In this document: positions 7,956 through 9,251 of the stretch, one piece after another
Layout: each line of letters starts with the position of its first letter
Position numbering within the stretch: the stretch's first letter is position 1
DNA from: Sphingomonadaceae bacterium
GTDB lineage: Bacteria; Pseudomonadota; Alphaproteobacteria; Sphingomonadales; Sphingomonadaceae
DNA length: 9,251 nt
Assembly: GCA_016462305.1 (NCBI GenBank)
Contig: JAEMTM010000008.1
Span: 19,302-28,552, forward strand
Reading direction: 5' to 3'
The notes under the pieces: model-generated
Told to the model about the DNA's origin: nothing
Databases searched by the model: none
What the model saw: the letters and a program-made list of their open reading frames with translations, nothing else
Translations under genes and position numbers: made by a program

Positions 7956-9005
7956 TCAGCGCGATTTGGCTGAAGCGCCGCTGGCCTTGGCGGGGCCAGT
8001 CCGCACGGTTGTGCCATCAGAAAGTTTTACCACGCCTTCGGTGACGATTTTGTCACCCACTTCAATGCCCTGAATAATTTCGACCAAATTGCCGTCACGT
8101 GCCCCGGTTATCACAGGCGTGCGCTTTGCCTTAAGGTCGGACCCAACTGTATAAACAAAGCTGGTATCGCCTTCGCGGACCAATGACAATTCGGGCACGG
8201 CGGGGGCAGTGCGATTTTTCGACGCTATTGTTACGGATAACAACATGCCGGGTTTCAAATTGGCATTGCGGTTGGGCAAAACAGCACGCAATGTTGCGGT
8301 GCGGGTTTGTGGATTTATAACGGGATCAATGGCGGTAATGCTGCCCGACGCGACATAGTCTGGAAAGGCGGCGGCCTTTGCCGTTATGACCTGCCCCACC
8401 CGGACGTTGGCCAGCATTGTCTCTGGCACAGTAAAGTCGAGCTTGATTGAACTTAGATCGCTCACCACGGCGATTTCGTCTCCGGCGCTTACCACTGCGC
8501 CAATGGAGATTCGCCGCAACGATATGTAGCCGGAAAAAGGCGCGCGCACGACACGGTCGCCAATCGATGCACGCGCCTCATTTGCCACCGCCTGTGCTGC
8601 GCTTGCAGATGCAGTTTGCGCGTCCAAACTTGCATTGGTTGCAAAGCCACGGCGGTGAAGCTCGCTGATACGCTTCAGTTGTTGCTCGGCTTCGCGTGCG
8701 CGGGCTTGCGCACTGGCAAGCGATGCCGTTTCCTGACCCTGCGCAAGAACCGCAAGCATTTGTCCCTTTTGCACATAGTCGCCGTCGGAAAAGCCAAGTT
8801 GCGTTATCCGTTCGGTAACGGGTGCGCGGACCGAAACTTGCTCATTTGCATTAGCCGTTCCCACAGCGACGTAGACATCCGAAAATTGATGTGCGGATGC
8901 CGCGTCAATAGTAACCAGCGGGGCAGGGCGCTCGCGCTTTTCTTCACCGCCGCCGCCACATGCGGCCACACAGAATATCAATGACAGAATGATTGGAATA
9001 CGCAT
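7956..9005 (-). CDS. RND efflux periplasmic adaptor (membrane fusion) lipoprotein
   Basis: The 349-residue protein is the periplasmic adaptor (HlyD/AcrA-like membrane fusion protein) of the RND pump encoded just downstream, bridging it to an outer-membrane channel. The N-terminus is a lipoprotein signal: a short hydrophobic stretch MRIPIILSLIFCVAAC with lipobox V-A-A-C, so Cys16 should be lipidated, followed by a Gly- and Glu-rich linker. Split lipoyl halves lie at about 58-88 (VRAPVTERITQLGFSDGDYVQ) and 150-183 (RVVRAPFSGYISLR onward), flanking an alpha-helical hairpin (about 90-148, with REAEQQLKRISELHRRG). A beta-barrel (about 185-262) and a membrane-proximal domain with GIEVGDKIVTEGVVKLSDG near the C-terminus follow. 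Length is slightly short for the family (about 360-400), mainly because the hairpin is short. The ATG at 9005 follows GGTGA by 5 bases. It is the first gene of the two-gene operon. Confidence 0.94.
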   Translation of the reverse strand: MRIPIILSLIFCVAACGGGGEEKRERPAPLVTIDAASAHQFSDVYVAVGTANANEQVSVRAPVTERITQLGFSDGDYVQKGQMLAVLAQGQETASLASAQARAREAEQQLKRISELHRRGFATNASLDAQTASASAAQAVANEARASIGDRVVRAPFSGYISLRRISIGAVVSAGDEIAVVSDLSSIKLDFTVPETMLANVRVGQVITAKAAAFPDYVASGSITAIDPVINPQTRTATLRAVLPNRNANLKPGMLLSVTIASKNRTAPAVPELSLVREGDTSFVYTVGSDLKAKRTPVITGARDGNLVEIIQGIEVGDKIVTEGVVKLSDGTTVRTGPAKASGASAKSR

Positions 9006-9069
9006 TTTTTCACCAGTTGGGGATTCGGCAAGAGAAACTTCTTAAATTTGCTGTTGGCGGAACTTATTC

Positions 9070-9098
9070 CAAACGAAAAGTAATTTTCGACAAACGAA
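9070..9098. promoter_or_regulatory. Candidate operator: dyad CGAAAA-N4-TTTTCG with flanking direct repeats
   Basis: A perfect 6+6 bp inverted repeat, CGAAAAGTAATTTTCG, lies at 9074-9089, about 70 bp upstream of the adaptor start. Overlapping it, the 8-mer CAAACGAA occurs at 9070-9077 and again at 9091-9098, exactly 21 bp apart, i.e. about two helical turns on the same face. A small dyad GGAACTTATTCC (4-bp arms) lies directly alongside at 9059-9070. This is the architecture expected of a transcription factor site (for example TetR, MarR or a response regulator binding direct repeats), but no regulator gene is in the window, so the type of factor is unknown. Confidence 0.4.
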
Positions 9099-9113
9099 GT
9101 TTTTCTCTCCATC

Positions 9114-9141
9114 AATGCCGAATGATATGGTCAAATGCCGA
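9114..9141 (+). repeat. 8-bp direct repeat AATGCCGA, 20-bp period
   Basis: AATGCCGA occurs at 9114-9121 and 9134-9141, with the surrounding bases (TCAATGCCGA and TCAAATGCCGA) also alike. The period of 20 bp is close to two helical turns. It may be part of a control region or a degenerate repeat unit; function is unknown. Confidence 0.35.
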
Positions 9142-9145
9142 CAAT

Positions 9146-9159
9146 CCAGCCTTCGCTGG
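9146..9159. repeat. Perfect hairpin CCAGC-CTTC-GCTGG, REP-like
   Basis: The 5-bp stem CCAGC/GCTGG closes a CTTC tetraloop. Short stems of this shape (C/G-rich stem around a TTTC or CTTC loop) followed within a few dozen bases by GATGACG are typical of bacterial REP-type palindromes. It lacks the T-run that would make it a convincing rho-independent terminator. Confidence 0.45.
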
Positions 9160-9186
9160 TGCGACGGTGCTTTTTGCTGGAATTGG

Positions 9187-9251
9187 GAATTGCGGGGATG
9201 ACGCACTTTTTACGGTAATTCCGCAACTCTTTCGTCATCCTGAACTTGTTT
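9187..9251. repeat. REP-like palindromic element, cut by the window edge
   Basis: Two interleaved inverted repeats are seen: GGATGACG (9196-9203) with CGTCATCC (9233-9240), perfect over 8 bp, and GAATTGCGG (9187-9195) with CCGCAACTC (9221-9229), 8 of 9 matching. The end, CGTCATCCTGAACTTGTTT (9233-9251), resembles the first half of a dispersed repeat that I recall from sphingomonad intergenic regions, where it continues into CAGGAT to close a TCCTG-AACTTGTTT-CAGGA hairpin. The continuation lies outside the window, so that hairpin is not seen here. Confidence 0.5.

Larger units (their letters stand above)
9006..9251. other. Non-coding region upstream of the efflux operon
   Basis: No gene can be supported in these 246 bp to the right edge. 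The part next to the adaptor gene (9006-9110) is AT-rich and carries a repeat cluster that may be the operon's control region. The outer part (about 9111-9251) consists of short direct repeats and palindromes resembling REP elements. No firm -35/-10 pair could be chosen for the efflux operon; AATAAG on the minus strand around 9063-9068 is a possible -10 without a correctly spaced -35. A divergent regulator gene, common for RND operons, would have to start beyond base 9251. Confidence 0.6.

Noticed and set aside
8616..8984. 122-codon plus-strand open frame opposite the adaptor gene
   Set aside because: It is antisense to the signal peptide, lipoyl and hairpin regions of a clear adaptor protein; no homology is recognised.
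9135..9218. Small plus-strand ORF (27 codons, starting M-P-T-I-Q-P) at the right end
   Set aside because: It has no Shine-Dalgarno, lies across palindromic repeat DNA, and resembles nothing I know.
1..9251. CRISPR array, tRNA/rRNA gene, insertion sequence, toxin-antitoxin or defence system
   Set aside because: No regular repeat-spacer array, no tRNA cloverleaf ends, no transposase-like frame and no small gene pairs were found; all coding space is accounted for by six recognisable genes.

Overview
The window looks like a chromosomal piece of a moderately GC-rich Gram-negative alphaproteobacterium, most likely of the order Sphingomonadales. This rests on the style of the proteins (a DUF938 methyltransferase-like protein, an AMP-forming acyl-CoA ligase, a two-gene RND efflux operon with a lipoprotein adaptor) and on a sequence at the extreme right end that resembles a dispersed palindromic repeat I associate with sphingomonad genomes. 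The assignment is inference; no 16S or other phylogenetic marker is present.

Left part (1-2153, plus strand): the 3' part of a DUF938 / METTL26-like protein, cut by the window edge, is followed after 95 bp by a complete AMP-forming acyl-CoA synthetase with all core adenylation motifs. Its best start is the ATG at 594.

Middle part (2172-4744, minus strand, convergent with the ligase across an 18-bp gap): a complete UDP-glucose 6-dehydrogenase (ugd) lies downstream of a complete non-hydrolysing UDP-GlcNAc 2-epimerase (wecB). Together they would supply UDP-glucuronate and UDP-ManNAc for surface polysaccharide. No glycosyltransferase or export gene lies in the window, and the dehydrogenase looks like Ugd, not WecC.

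Right part (4839-9005, minus strand): a two-gene efflux operon of periplasmic adaptor lipoprotein then RND inner-membrane pump, 12 bp apart. No outer-membrane channel and no regulator are present, so the channel is probably encoded elsewhere and a regulator, if adjacent, lies beyond the right end. Transcription from the efflux operon runs towards wecB and ugd, but the 94-bp gap before wecB contains a plausible promoter of its own.

The right end (9006-9251) is non-coding. It holds a notable cluster of direct and inverted repeats upstream of the efflux operon (candidate operator) and then a run of REP-like palindromes reaching the window edge. Apart from this intergenic DNA the region is ordinary housekeeping and envelope biology. 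I found no convincing sign of an undescribed system, mobile element, CRISPR array or RNA gene.
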